Origin: Thunnus maccoyii
Lineage: Eukaryota; Chordata; Actinopteri; Scombriformes; Scombridae
Assembly: GCF_910596095.1 (NCBI RefSeq)
Contig: NC_056547.1
Span: 24,943,647 to 25,007,646 of the forward strand
Direction of reading: 5' to 3'
DNA: 64,000 bases
In this document: positions 1 to 12,310 of the stretch, piece by piece
How the letters are laid out: each line of letters begins with the position of its first letter
Position numbering within the stretch: position 1 is the first letter of the stretch
Translations under genes and position numbers: made by a program
The notes under the pieces: generated by a model
Databases searched by the model: none
What the model saw: the letters and a program-made list of their open reading frames with translations, nothing else
Told to the model about the DNA's origin: nothing

Positions 1-3000
1 CAAGAATGAAGGTCTTTGAAGTAAAGTATTCTGGTATCTTTGAGATAGAAAAATGTCATGTAAACTCTGCATAACATACATCTCCATCAGTGACAATAAG
101 TATGTTCAAGGAAGCATGTGACTTGGAGCCACAGCGCTGGATGGACAGGGGAAGGCAGCTAAATAATAGCGTGCTCTGAGGCAGAGCACGCTAGAGCAGA
201 CGCGGGCCAATGAACACCAGCCCTCAGAATATGAATGAGTAAATTGAGCAAAACTTTTCAACACGGTCTTATACATTCTCAAAAACAAAGAGCGCTTTTT
301 CGACTTGCATTGCTTTCTGCATTTGCATGATCATAAGCCTAGTATGCCCCCCGCTGTAGGCAATAGTATATTGGTACAAACAGTATATAAACATGTCTGG
401 AAGTGAGCTTAAAGCTAATTAATATTGATATATCAACAATGGATCAAATGGCTACGTGTAATGTGAGATGGATTGTTTTATTATTAATTATTACACAACA
501 CTGCAGTTAATTTTTAGCTCTACGTAGCGTTTTAGCACCTTTCAGCTCATTATTTCAGGTTCTGCGCCCCACAACTGTACTGTTTTCACTCTTATTGCTC
601 ACATGGTGATTAACCAGTATGTCAACAGTGTTTACAGGTTGATGTGCTGTCCCAGAATGGCCAAAAGAAAAATCAGTGAATGCAGCTTTAAGTTATGCTA
701 GTTTTTGAGTCAAGTGCCTAACTAACACTAATGGATTATTGAATGATGCTCCACCTCCCAACTTAGTAAGACCACAAAAAAATTATTTTGGCTTGACGCT
801 ACCCAAAAAATATTCTTATTTCACTTATTTATATTTTTTATTCATTTAAAAACTCCACATGCTACAATAAATCAACCAGTGTCTATGTCATACTGTATTT
901 GTTTTAAAAATACAATTGCAACTGTAAATAGTATAACTAAAAAATAAAAATTGAAAAAAAGCTACCACCAAGAGAAATGCTGATTCAGCAAAATCTTATA
1001 TTTTAATGTGTGTATGTCATATATGTGAGAGAGATTACTAGAGCATGTATTTGACTTGCAAAAGTCATATAACTAGAGATTGTATTTGCATTGGACTAAA
1101 TCTGCTTTGAGCAAATCGAAGCTTGTTTTTTTACCCAAATAATTAACTCTATTCTATTTTGAATTAAACAGCTATACTGTATAAAGACACATTACTGAGC
1201 CTGGCAGCTGGTGTAACATGGGATCAGTACAACCAGGAGTTATCAGCTAATTTATGTGGCAGCCTGAGAGTGGGTGTAAATGAAGGGGGGTCCTACAACA
1301 TCCCCCAAGGAGACACACTTGCTGGTTCTAAGCAGCTTGTTTTCTGCTATGATAATGAAGAGAGTAACACTGTGTCTTTGTACCAAGGATTCCCTGAGTT
1401 CACCACAGAGGGATGCACATAGGTGAAAGCGCTGGAACTCTTTAAGGCAGTTTTATCATCATCTATTGACAGGTGCTTTTCATTCATAATATGGTTTGTG
1501 GATAGAGGTGTGTAGTCTAATTATGTGTGTCAGGATGCTGGATGAATATGAATGCAGTGTTTATGAGTATTTATTGTCTGGGTCCACCCTGAGTGATTGT
1601 CTATAATAAATTATATGACAGAGGAAACTAAAGTAATTATTAACCTGATATACAACAAGTCTTATCCATAGGTGATAGCTAGTGTAATAAAGCTAAACTA
1701 CTTGTATTTGAACAAGGGTTAGTAGGGCAAAGTTCAAGGATTATTTTGCATTTCTCTTTGCAGGGCATATGATTTATGAAAAGTATAAGGGGAATTAGGT
1801 TTAACAAGTATAGGCCTTTTCCCAATGAGTGAATGAACGGTAATAAAAAGATCTTATTAGGTTCAGCACTAAGATAACCATTTGCAGGCTTGCTATCAAC
1901 TTTAATAATCTAATTTAAAGCTTTTAAAGACCTTTTTAGATTTCAACAAAGAAGCCAAATTATACATATAGAAATTGCAGGTCAGTGATGGACAATATGT
2001 TAAAAATATATATCGTAGGACTAAATAGCTTTCATATGCAAAAACACAAAGTAATCCAATGAATGTTAAATGCAATGAACTCTACTCCACTCTGTTATTT
2101 TATAACCTTTAATACAATTTGCTTGGAGTCCTAAATTTGTACAATTGAAATTTGTGAGGAAAGATTTTGATTTTGCTGTTGATGAAACAGATTCATTGAT
2201 TCATGTAAGGGATTATACTTGTTCTAATGAACTGTAGGTTCCATGACTGTAATGGAGGACGCGGAATCTACGAAGTACTTTATGCAAAGTGGAGGAAGCT
2301 ATTTATCTATTGCATTTTATTGGTTACACAAATAACCTCAGCCCCAAGCTATTTAGTTAAGCCACACTGTTTCTGCCTTTACCTTAAGTTCAATATTGGC
2401 ACATTAAATTAGAACGGCAACAAACACCTGCACTACAGGTGTCCGTTTATACTGTACAGTTACTAAAAGTTAATCCACATCTGCCATCCAACAGGCATTG
2501 AGAATTCTCAGAAGCCATTAAGACAAAAGACCAGACAGAAAGGACAGATACATGTAAAGCCATAATAAAAAGCCATTTTTTTATATGTAAATACTTTCAT
2601 TTTAAATATTTGCTTATTATATATCCTGTACATTAAAATATAGAAAAGATGATGTCATCCATATATGTTTTGGAAATATTCAGTCATTAATGGCAGCTGG
2701 CATTAATACACCTACTACTCACCACTGGATCTGGTCAGTTCACTCATAAACACACAAAAAATTAAATACAACCAAATAATAAGTTAAGCTTAAACTAAGA
2801 GTGTTCCAAAAACAAATGTTTTTGAACAGCTACAAAGACAATAAAGAAGGCTCCAATGCATTTCAAATCAAGACTTCGTTACTACTGTCTGCACAGAATT
2901 AGTCCTCCTAGTTGTATTGACAAAATTGATAGTCAGTCACATATAGTATGGTTCCCTCTTTTATTTCCATTTATATAACAGACTGAATAACATTCAGCAT

Positions 3001-3236
3001 TAGTAGCTATGAACTTACAAGAGCAGTCTGAGAAAACTTGCATGTCAACTTCAGCTATAAGTGCCTCTTACAGGCGAAAGTGCAGGGTACTGGAAACAAA
3101 TCCTTGGACAGTACATCCTTGGTTGTCCATTTGTCCCTCTGTGTTACATAAACTGTTCAACTACTTGGTCATGATAAGGATTTTTTTTTTCTTTTCTATG
3201 GATGCATCAGTTATCAAACATGTGTGGGCACTGTAC
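1..3236. other. ctdp1 intron 7, incomplete at the left edge
   Basis: AT-rich sequence without a recognisable ctdp1 exon; the large Ser-rich exon expected next must lie further left. It contains a perfect 10-bp hairpin at 169-191 (stem GCGTGCTCTG, loop of three) and a less AT-rich, exon-like open frame on the plus strand at 1172-1422, listed separately. Otherwise nothing supportable was seen. Confidence 0.6.
1172..1422 (+). other. Unassigned exon-like open frame in the ctdp1 intron
   Basis: After a plausible 3' splice site (pyrimidine-rich tract, then AATTAAACAG at 1171) there is an open frame of about 82 codons ending in TAG at 1420-1422. It has no usable ATG. The peptide looks globular, with segments LAAGVTWDQYNQELSANLCG and LVFCYDNEESNTVSLYQGF and a terminal EFTTEGCT. 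Local GC is higher than in the flanks, and AATAAA-type signals follow near 1605 and 1687. It could be the last exon of a plus-strand gene starting outside the window, or a retained pseudo-exon. I do not recognise the protein. A frame this long can arise by chance, so confidence is low. Confidence 0.25.
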
Positions 3237-6200
3237 CTTTCTTGGCCATCTGAGCTTCCCGTGATCCTGGTGGAGCATTGATGTCTCCTGTGCCCTGGAA
3301 GTAGATGTATTTCTTCACAGTGATGAGGTTAGGTGCAAACTTCCACACATCCTCTCGGTCGTCGATTATGCAGACCATCGAATCCCCACAAGGGAAAAGG
3401 TTCCTGTCGGGAAAATCACACACAAGACGCTAGCAAAACTGCAGATGTTCAAAACCAAGACAGTTTCATTTTCAAACAGACACTTGTGAAGGCACTATTC
3501 ATCTCTCTCTGACTGTATTACTGCTGTAGTGAGAGATCTTACATCACCATTCCAAATGTTTTCTCTGTGAGAGAGATGTCAGTGGCATTCATTCAAAAGT
3601 GACACTGAAAGAATAGTAGATATCAATTTTGCTCATCTACCAACACAGTCACTGAAGATAAAAACTGATTGTACTAGAAATTAGAAATAGACAGTATGAA
3701 TCATATGATGAAATCCACCAAAACAGAGTAAAAGTCTAGAGAACAGACAGGTGCAGGGTCGCTGCAGACTAAACTGCCAGCAATTGATTTAGTTGTCATC
3801 TTTAGCAGACGGCGATTCCCACCTAAGATTCCCCGTCTTGGAGAAAGGATCGATACACTCATCTCTGGAAAGGATGCGATGAGAGAAAAGCTTCTTTTCA
3901 GGATCCAGAAAGCCTTAAAAAAAAAGAAGATAGAAGAATACATGAGGATGAAATGATGAAAAAAAGAGGCATATTTGAATGAAAATGTAGCTGCATTTTA
4001 CAAGGTGAACTTGGGTCTGATTGTGTCATTTCCTCTTCAAGGACAAGATAAGCATTAAACGGCTATTGAAGAAAGTGTATGGAATGTAACTGCACTGCAC
4101 ACAAAATAAGCTGTTTTGCCAAAACCCTTTTTTTGTATATCATTTCTAAGGACATACAATATAAACATAAGCCTAAGAGTTTTTATCCATTTAAAAAAGA
4201 AACAAAAAACTTTTGTCTAGTGTGTCTACGACCTTCTCAGTGTGAGCCTCTCTTAGAATCGAGGGTTGAAAACATCTTTAACATCTTCTCAGGCTTTCTC
4301 GACAAGAAATACACAGCCTTCGATGAAGGTTTGGATAGAGAGCTACCCCGGCTGGACGAGACAGCCGGACCAAACCATAACAAAAGCTGTCGGTAGCTGA
4401 AGCGCTGCTGTGAAAACATGCCGACCTCCCTGCATCAGAGCCAGTAGTAAAATCTAATTCAAAACGCATTAAACATTCATCATATGGAGGCAGAAGAGTA
4501 CTGGACCAGACTGCCTCTATTGTAAGATGAAAGATCGTAGCCTGAATATGAAAAGGACGGTCTTTAAACGCACCACCTGCACTTTAACATAATCCAACCT
4601 TGAATCATAAACCTGCTGAAATATTTTCCACTTAGGATGAAACTAATTGTCAGCTAGCGGCCAAATGCTGGTGAGATGAGCCTGGAGACAGTGAGCTTAT
4701 CTGCTCTACCTGCCAGTTAACAAGTAACAGCCATAAGATAAAAGGTCATTTTACTGTATATTGCAAAACATAAACTGTTTTAATAAGCAGCTGAAAATGT
4801 AAGCACCCCTGCTGCTTGCAAATGAGGTATTTAAGACATTACTGGATGCACAACGGTGAACCAGCACAACCTCAGCTAGAACATAATTATTAGCAGATAC
4901 TTCCCCCCTATGGACATAGACAGGTGGTACAAGAAGAAGACCCAAAGATGTTTTCCCTAAACTATCAAAATCTAAAAACACTTTGGCTGTTTTTGATATT
5001 ATTTAATCTGTGTAGAAACTTTATAAGTGCCTGTTATGTGATGTCAATTACCGGCAATGGTGTGTGCATAAAGGCGGCTCCCGAATGTGAAGACATGTAA
5101 CTCATAGAGTTTGGCAATTTTCTCCAAGAATTCCTTGCAATGTGGGCGTAGTCGTGTGTGGAGCATCGGTTCTCCTCGCCCGAGCTGGAAGTGGAAAATA
5201 CCCTGGAGGGAATAACAGGAATGTTAATGATGATATAATCAAGGAAGATGCAGATTTAATAATAAAAAAAACTTTAAAGTTAAACATTGTAGCTTAGAAG
5301 AACAATTCTGAATCAATCCATGTTAAACCCAGACATGTGTAAACTGTACCAGTAAAAAGGTCTGAGTACTAAAACAAAGATTATTGATAATATCTGAAAT
5401 GATCCTTATGACATTACCTTATTGGACATACGCTGGCAGTGCTGTTCGGTGGTGTGGATGAGCGTCTGGTCCAGATCCACCATCAGGACCAGCTTTTTGT
5501 TCCGGTACAGTCTCTGCTGGTCTTCTCTGCCCAGCTGCTCTGCTTGCTGTTGGGGTGAATGAGAATAATATACCGAATATCAGAAAACAACCACAATAAC
5601 CACCACTTTATGTTTTTATATGTCCTCTGTGCTTTTTTCCTGTATAATTATTTATTAAGCTTATTTATGTTTATTAGCAGAATTCCACATACAGTTTTAC
5701 ACTTGCAGCTTTTGATTCTTTTAAGCTTTGTAGTTGACTTTTTTCCTCCCAATTCTTTGTGTCTATGTGTTGTCCCGGGTGTGTTATTAGCATGAAAAAC
5801 CCCTTGTACAATTAAACATTTTCTCAATATACTGTATATTATATTGGAAAAATAATGTAAAGGATGGGGGCACTGTGCTTCCAAGAGTAACACACACACA
5901 CACAGAGGCTGTTGTCAGGGTATGAATGTGAGGTGAAGCTAACCGTACTGGCCCGGACTTGCAGGTATCTCCACCATATGACTCACCTCTGAGCTGACCA
6001 TCAACTCAGGCACACTGTGCACCATGGAGACTGTTGCTGTGGAGATGGGAGTTTGCTGGTTCCCATTTGTGCTCTGCAGCCTGAGATGGGAAAAAAAAAC
6101 AGAAGAGTGGGAGTCATGCATATGTGACTGAGAAGAAAAGCCGCTTTCACAAAGATGCAAATTTGATTTGTTGGGTTTAACAGCTGTTACTGGATTGAGC

Positions 6201-9037
6201 TGAGGGAAAGTTTGCAGTGAGCTGCCTACAGGCAAAGAGACTCACAGAAACTTCAGCTACAAATAGATTTAGCTGATTATTGCTAGTTCCAACCTACTTA
6301 AGATCCTCATGGATTATATATCAATACACCAGATATCCAAATCATCTCTGAGAGCAGCAACACTTCTATTTCACTGTAATACATTTGTACTGTGTAGCTT
6401 CATGTCACTGAACTCTGCAAAAAGGTAGAGTAGTGTGGATTCTGACAGCTGTAAATATGACATCTTTATCAAACTGACACCAGGAAGAGTTTAGAGTTTG
6501 AACACTTGATCTATAACCTGAGTTGTATTCAGCTCTTTCTGTATGATCTCTGGTGCCATCTGATGGTATTAAATAATACAGAACCCACCATAAATACCTT
6601 TGGTCAGATATAATTAGTCAAACTATAGGGCGTAACATCCTCTTAAAAGTAAATTATTTATCGGTTGTAAATTGTTTCCTCGCTGAATGATGTTGAAACA
6701 TGTAATGTTTACTCTTACATTTCTTTGGCAGGGATGTTTTGGCAGCTCAGTGCACCGTGAAAGGTCAAAGAGTTAAAAGTGTCAAACATCATCTCTCCAA
6801 TGAACAGGATGGGAAGCAGCAGCCAAATGCTGGTAAATATGAAAGTGGCTGGTAGATTTCAAAAAGCAAAATAATGATGTATCTGTCAGTGGCTGGTTGA
6901 TGTTCACATTTTTAAAAAGTTTATTCCCCGCCCTGAAAAAGTGTAAACAAGTGATAGTGTTTGCATTTCCTTACTGAGTCAGGTCTTGGCCACATTCAGC
7001 GCATAAACCCTTCATCACTATCGGATGGCTACATTCTTCTATTCTGACGATGACGCCCCTGAAAAAACAGAGAAGACAATTTAGTGCAGTTCCAACTTTT
7101 CATAAAACCATTAACAGTGCGTTAGTCCCATCTTTTGGCGAGATTCACATTAAATAAACATGTTAAATGACACATTTGCTTTTGTGCAGCCGGTGTAGAA
7201 ATGCAGTTTATTAAATGATACAAATAATAAACATAGAGCTTGTAGCGCACAGGCTAGCTGTGAGCCTCAAAGCTATGTGTTTGTGATTTGCTTGGATTAA
7301 CTGGTAATTGAAAAAGTTGTAAATCCACTCAACTAACTATGTCTGCAATTACAGTAACAAGCATGTAACCTGATATAACATTCACAGTTGCTTTGCTTTG
7401 TAATTAGGACACCACAGTTCCCACTACTGATGTAAACAAGCCTTTTTATAGCATTGGAAAACATTGCTATGTTGGAAAGAGCTGCTGTGTAACTTAAGTC
7501 CATGTATTAAAAGACTTGTTGAATACAAACTTAAGGGGTGGATGCATTATTCGACCGAGCTGGTTTTGAAGCTGCCAACTGCGTCCCCTGTTATTTCAGC
7601 TAAGGTTACATGTATTTATTTCACTGTGTCGAGCCAAAAGCAGACAAAAATGTGTCCTAGTGAGCTGCAGTGAATTATATTTCCTGTTATTTTGACATAA
7701 TATGCAGGCAGAACTCTTCAATTTCCTGGAAACATCAGGCTGGGCCAGTCTCCTACCTGTCAACCTACAAAGCTGCTGTCAAGCCAAACAAAACACTGCA
7801 CGTGGGTTTGCCTTCAAAATAAAAGCGTAAAACTGTTTGGCATGTTTGCTTGTTTGTCAAAATGACAAAATAAAAGATATTCTACAATATTCTTACATTC
7901 TCCATACACTTGGTCTTTGTTTCCAGCTAGATTATTACAACTACTACAATCAAATTCAACTGTTTTCCTTAAAGACCCCCTCCAGACATGTTTTAAGGTC
8001 TCTGTAAAACACTCTATTTTGAATAATGTGTGTCTGCTATGGTTTATCCACCAAAAAAAGTTAGATTCTATTGCTAAAATTCTCAAAATGACATCTCATC
8101 CTTCTCCCTCATTAAAAATCCCAGAATCTGGGAAAATGCAAATATATTTCACCTCAAAAGTTTAACTGTTGGACACAAGACGTCTCCTACTTCACTGTAA
8201 AGTTCAGTCTCAGTGTTTGTGGACTGGAGGCTTCAAGTTTCCACATCACACTTGTATAAGATGAATATTGGACCAGTATTGGCTCCAGGCTAGTTGTGAG
8301 GTCACAAATCATGCTCGTAGGTGCGTCCCTTAAGATCAGACTTTCAAAGATCACAGAGAAACTTTCAACTTTCCGCAGATGAGTGTTAAAACAGCCTTCT
8401 AACGTCAAACTCTGTACATGCATCATTCTGCACAGTGAAGCTCAAACATTCAACTGTAGGAACAAGAAGAAAAATGTATTTTGAGTGGAAGGGGACTTAA
8501 AAAAAAGTTTTATTTTGAAGGTCCTGACCAGAACTGTGCTTGTTTATTTTGAGCAACTTGACAATTGTGGACGTTAACTTAGCACCTACACTTAGCAACG
8601 TTAGCTTGTTAGCTAGCTAGCATAACATTGCGGGTGAAGTGTGCAACTCGCAAAGCTGAACCGACACTACAGCTGACATGTTGTCTGTAGCCTCTCCAGG
8701 CAGGGGGCAAGTGCAGCTCACATTAACGAGCTATAGCAGGCAGAGTGACTCACCCAGGGGGTATGACTTGTCCAAGTTGACAGCATAGCTCCTTGACTAC
8801 TCCAGCACGGTCCGACTTCACCTTCCTCTCTGGCAGCCTGGCAGCCCCCTTCTCCTCCGGAGATATGGGAGCACAAAGTGCGAGCACGGAGTCCACGTTA
8901 ACAAGGGATCCGGGTTTCACTTTCCACTCCAGGAGCCGTAGAGGGAGAGCCCCGGACGGCCAGCAGATATCTGCCACCTGCACCACGGGCCCCTCCGCTG
9001 CTGCACCGCCGCCAGAGTCTGCAGGGGGATCCTCCAT
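3237..9037 (-). CDS. ctdp1: RNA polymerase II CTD phosphatase FCP1, 5' seven exons (partial)
   Basis: FCP1 removes phosphate from the CTD heptads of RNA polymerase II in the nucleus, so the enzyme can be reused. Coding exons in transcript order: 9037-8754, 7058-6975, 6080-5987, 5546-5418, 5202-5052, 3913-3823, 3403-3237. Phases agree at every junction. Exon 1 gives an N-terminus like the vertebrate one (LRLLEWKVKPGS). Exon 4 carries the acyl-phosphatase motif DLDQT (Asp at about residues 178 and 180) and HTTEQHCQ. Exon 7 carries the second acidic motif, IIDDREDVW. The Ser-rich linker, BRCT domain and C-terminal TFIIF-binding part are missing because the gene runs past the left edge. An upstream in-frame Met (9053-9055) exists; 9035-9037 is preferred because it matches where vertebrate FCP1 begins. 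Identity is very sure; only the exact start is open. Confidence 0.95.
7969..8500 (+). mobile_element. DNA-transposon copy with TTAAAG-CCCCTCCA termini (short form)
   Basis: Starts TTAAAGACCCCCTCCAGACA and ends with the inverse of TTAAGTCCCCTTCCACTCA. Both halves align with 58987-60162, but about 650 bp of that longer copy are missing, which suggests an internal deletion derivative. It is located in ctdp1 intron 1. Confidence 0.75.
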
Positions 9038-9240
9038 GCTCCGCACTTTCCCCAAAAAAACTCTTTAGTTTGTCGCGACGGTCCTCTCACAACGTATCCA
9101 CTAGACCCCGCAGTGCCCCGTGAATCATTAAAACTTGCAAAATAACCTGCATCAAGGAGAAATAAAACAAAAGTGCTGCCGTAGCTAGCTTGTACAGTCA
9201 GCTATGTTCGCTCTTCCCGCCCGTAAAAGATTTTTTTTTT
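9038..9240 (-). promoter_or_regulatory. ctdp1 5' UTR and proximal promoter region
   Basis: GC-richer sequence directly upstream of the ctdp1 start codon, ending where an inverted-repeat element begins. No TATA box is evident. The region is assigned by position only; the transcription start was not determined. Confidence 0.45.
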
Positions 9241-9429
9241 CCTAGGACGGCGAAGTCACGACCCGCCCTACTCTGCCTCTGATTGGTTTACCCTGATATT
9301 CGTACACTAATCCTAACCAATCTCATTCCTCATGCCTAAATCTAACCAACCCAACCAACGAATGCAACGAGTACTAGCCAATCAGAGGCAGAGTCGTGCG
9401 GGTCATGAGTTCGCCATCCTAGGAAAAAA
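9235..9429. mobile_element. Palindromic MITE with about 54-bp terminal inverted repeats
   Basis: The left arm 9235-9288 (starts TTTTTTCCTAGGACGGCGAA) is the inverse of the right arm 9376-9429 with few mismatches. The arms flank an 87-bp AT-rich core. Each arm ends in a CCAAT box (ATTGG). There is no coding capacity, so this is a non-autonomous DNA transposon. It sits about 200 bp upstream of the ctdp1 start codon and may form part of its promoter; that last point is inference. Confidence 0.85.
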
Positions 9430-9882
9430 CAATTTGGCCTCACGTAAACAGGAAAGCGCAACACTGCAGCTACCGCATCCGGTAGACTATCGCCAACCTA
9501 GATGAGAAAACACGCTTTCAACTCTGGTTTCCAAATATAACACCTCATTGAACACCAGCGCTATGGTTAATTGAAACGTTACCATTGTTGTAAAAACTTC
9601 AGTTTCCCTCCATTTAATATCTAATGATTACACTGATAAATGTGAGTGCGTGTCGTTATGGATAACGCATAACCTACATGTGGTTTTACACGAGGCTGAA
9701 GTCAGCTTCTGATTCGAAGTTCATAGAAAAGTTAAGGGAAAACGTAAATATTATATTATAATATGTAGCAGCTGATTCTCCATTTTTTCACCACTTACAC
9801 TCATGAGAAAGTGTTAGACTTCGTAGCAAAAGCCTTAACGCAATCCATCCTCAGATTTGTGAAACCTTTTATTTTGATTATG

Positions 9883-10108
9883 AAAACAACAAAAAAGGCG
9901 ATTTTACTGATATTTCTCCACCAAGACCACATTAGACCAGGTCCAGATCGAAAACCACTACACTTAGACGCGTCAAATTTTAATAATAATAATAACAATC
10001 TAGTCCAGATTTGACAAGTCTAAGTGTAGTGGTTTTTGATCTGGACCTGGTTCAATGTGGTCTGGGTGGAGAAATATCAGTGAAATCACCCTTTTTCTGT
10101 TTTATGTG
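9883..10108. mobile_element. Long foldback (inverted-repeat) element, about 226 bp
   Basis: Arms 9883-9979 and 10009-10108 are reverse complements over nearly their whole length, for example GATATTTCTCCACC against GGTGGAGAAATATC. Only about 29 bases, including an AAT run, lie between them. It has no coding capacity. A transcript would fold into a near-complete hairpin of roughly 95 bp. The right arm directly abuts the truncated repeat at 10120-10277. Confidence 0.9.
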
Positions 10109-10119
10109 ACCCGCTCCCT

Positions 10120-10277
10120 GTTTAGATATAAAGGGCTCATCCAAGGTAACAAAAACACAACGATTCTTATTTTCGGATGATTATACACTAATTAAAACAT
10201 AATTATGAATATTATATTCCATTTCTGCCAAGTCCGCTTCGCTAGATGCCACTAAATTCTGCAAACTGGACCTTTAA
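10120..10277 (+). repeat. Truncated copy of the GATTTAGTGGCAT inverted-repeat family
   Basis: Matches 61195-61353 base for base over long stretches (for example AGATATAAAGGGCTCAT and TGATTATACACTAAT) and ends in the same terminal sequence with TAGATGCCACTAAAT. The left half of the element is absent, having been lost next to the foldback element. Confidence 0.8.
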
Positions 10278-11204
10278 ATCGAATGAGAAGCTAACTTCAG
10301 TGTCGTTGTTTTCTTTCCTGAAACTGAGCCATTTTACAACCGTTATTCTGAAGGTTTACTCCCTTTCCGGTCACGCTAAATCTGGCGAGCTTGTTAAGAC
10401 AGCAACGCACATGCGACGCAGTATCCAAGTGTCATATTATCAACATAAATCCCAACTAAATGAGGCTGCAATGGAAAAACCCAAGACATCCAAACTTTTG
10501 TTGTTTGTTTTCCCCCTGCCACTTTCCACAGGGCTTGAGATGAGGACCATGGGATCTAGAGCCACCTGATGTAAGATGATGTAACAGAGAAATAATAATA
10601 CACTAATGTCCCATGTGTCACAGTCGGTTGAACAGGCTTGTTTGCCTCATTCGTGCATCATTTACAACTCTAATGTGAGCAGGCTCTCTCTACGCGATGC
10701 TCCCACACAGATTAAAGTGCGCTGTAGAAAAGTTAGAGGTCATACTGTGTAAATTACATTTCTGACCCTCAAGGTCATATTAGTTTTAAATTATTTTTTG
10801 TGCTTTGCAAGACGGTTAATAATGGTCTTTATAGGTTGACGTTAGGATGAATGGATGGAGGAGGAGACATGAAAAACAAGTGAATAGACATCTCGGACAA
10901 AAAAGCATGCCTCGCTCGGACCACTCCGGATGATCGATGACGTTTTGTTTGATACCTCCTACCAGAGAGTCCGCCATCAAGATGCATCACCGTCCAGTCC
11001 GCATGTCCGCCCGGTGCTAAAAAAAAAGTGCACCTTCTGGTAACATGGGAGGAGGTATTACTGTGGCCAGTAAAAGTACAAGGTTTATATTCCATACATA
11101 ACTGATAAGAGTCACAGTACTGACAATTACTGGCCCCTCAGATCCCGTTGGGTTGAAGCTCCTTTAATTAGTCTCACTGAATGTTATTAAAGATTTTTCA
11201 GAAT

Positions 11205-11430
11205 TTAAAATCCCCCTCCACTCAGACACGTTTTGCTTTTTGTTACCTCTCTTGGATGTTTGGTCTTCACTGTGCATGATGATTATCGTGCAGAGTTTTC
11301 TTTTTTACCAAAGTTTCTCACCTTAAATCTGAGTTTAAGACGTGTACCTACCTACTACTTACACAAGTGTGATGTCTAGTACACATACACTGAGGAGAAT
11401 GGACTTTTCAGCGAAGTAGGAGATGTCTGA
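11205..11430 (-). repeat. Deleted copy of the TTAAAG-CCCCTCCA DNA-transposon family
   Basis: In reverse orientation it resembles 7969-8500. It has the terminal TTTAAAATCCCCCTCCACTC, then CACTGTGCATGATGATTATC against the CACTGTGCAGAATGATGCAT of the other copy, and ends near AAGTAGGAGATGTCT. The middle is heavily rearranged. The match was made by eye. Confidence 0.6.
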
Positions 11431-12310
11431 ATGATTTTGCTATCCATGGATTATTTTTTTATACCGGGAAAAGGAGTTTAGAATCGATGCGTTATGACTT
11501 TATTGTCAGTTTACACTGAAATTCATTCTGTGTCCTTAGGCAGTAAACTTACACATGACGCTTTTCATAGACATACAAAACATGTCAAACAGTCATGACA
11601 ATCATACATATCACATCATATCCTCTTGATTCAGATCTCAGATAGCAGCACACTGATTTTGGTTTAACAATCAACACATTATTACTCCAAGCAGAGTATT
11701 TCTATGTCTTAAAGAGATCTTTTAGTGATCACAAACATCACAGCAGGAGACAAGTGTATAGAAACTGATGGAATCCATGTAATAATTAATGAATGAATGA
11801 ATTTACCACATAAGGAAAAATTTAAACTTAATTGAAATGGAACTGTTAATTGGCACACCATTCAATGATTTAGGATTTTTTTACTGATGATTTTTAATTG
11901 CATAATTAAATATATTTAAACTGTAATGACTCACTTAGCTGTATAGTGTTTGTTTGAATGAATCAATTAATCTAAAGATAATAATTATTTTACAATTCAG
12001 AAGACTGTTTATGCCATTTATTACGATGGCACACTGCAAGAACAATCTCTTCGCGGCGTCTGGACTGAACAATGATAAATAAATAAACCTATGCACATTG
12101 AACAAGATTTAAGCGAAACCGGAAAAGCGCGGCAGGGCATCCTCTTGTACTTACTCTTCGGCCAAACCTATAGGAGGCAGGCATGCTAGTAACTAGCTGT
12201 CGATTAATTAAGGAGGTGATAGGTTACCAGTAACCGGCTACATCGTGCATAGGAAGGACACTTTGGATATTATTCGTCACTGTGAACAGAGCTGTGTTAA
12301 CCCGGGAAGC

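Larger units (their letters stand above)
9430..12310. other. Intergenic spacer between ctdp1 and adck5
   Basis: Apart from the repeats listed (9883-10108, 10120-10277, 11205-11430), no coding exon is supportable. The last 200 bases (about 12110-12310) are GC-richer and are the likely adck5 promoter and 5' UTR. TAGC-type promoter motifs recur just downstream, at 12395-12445. Confidence 0.5.
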
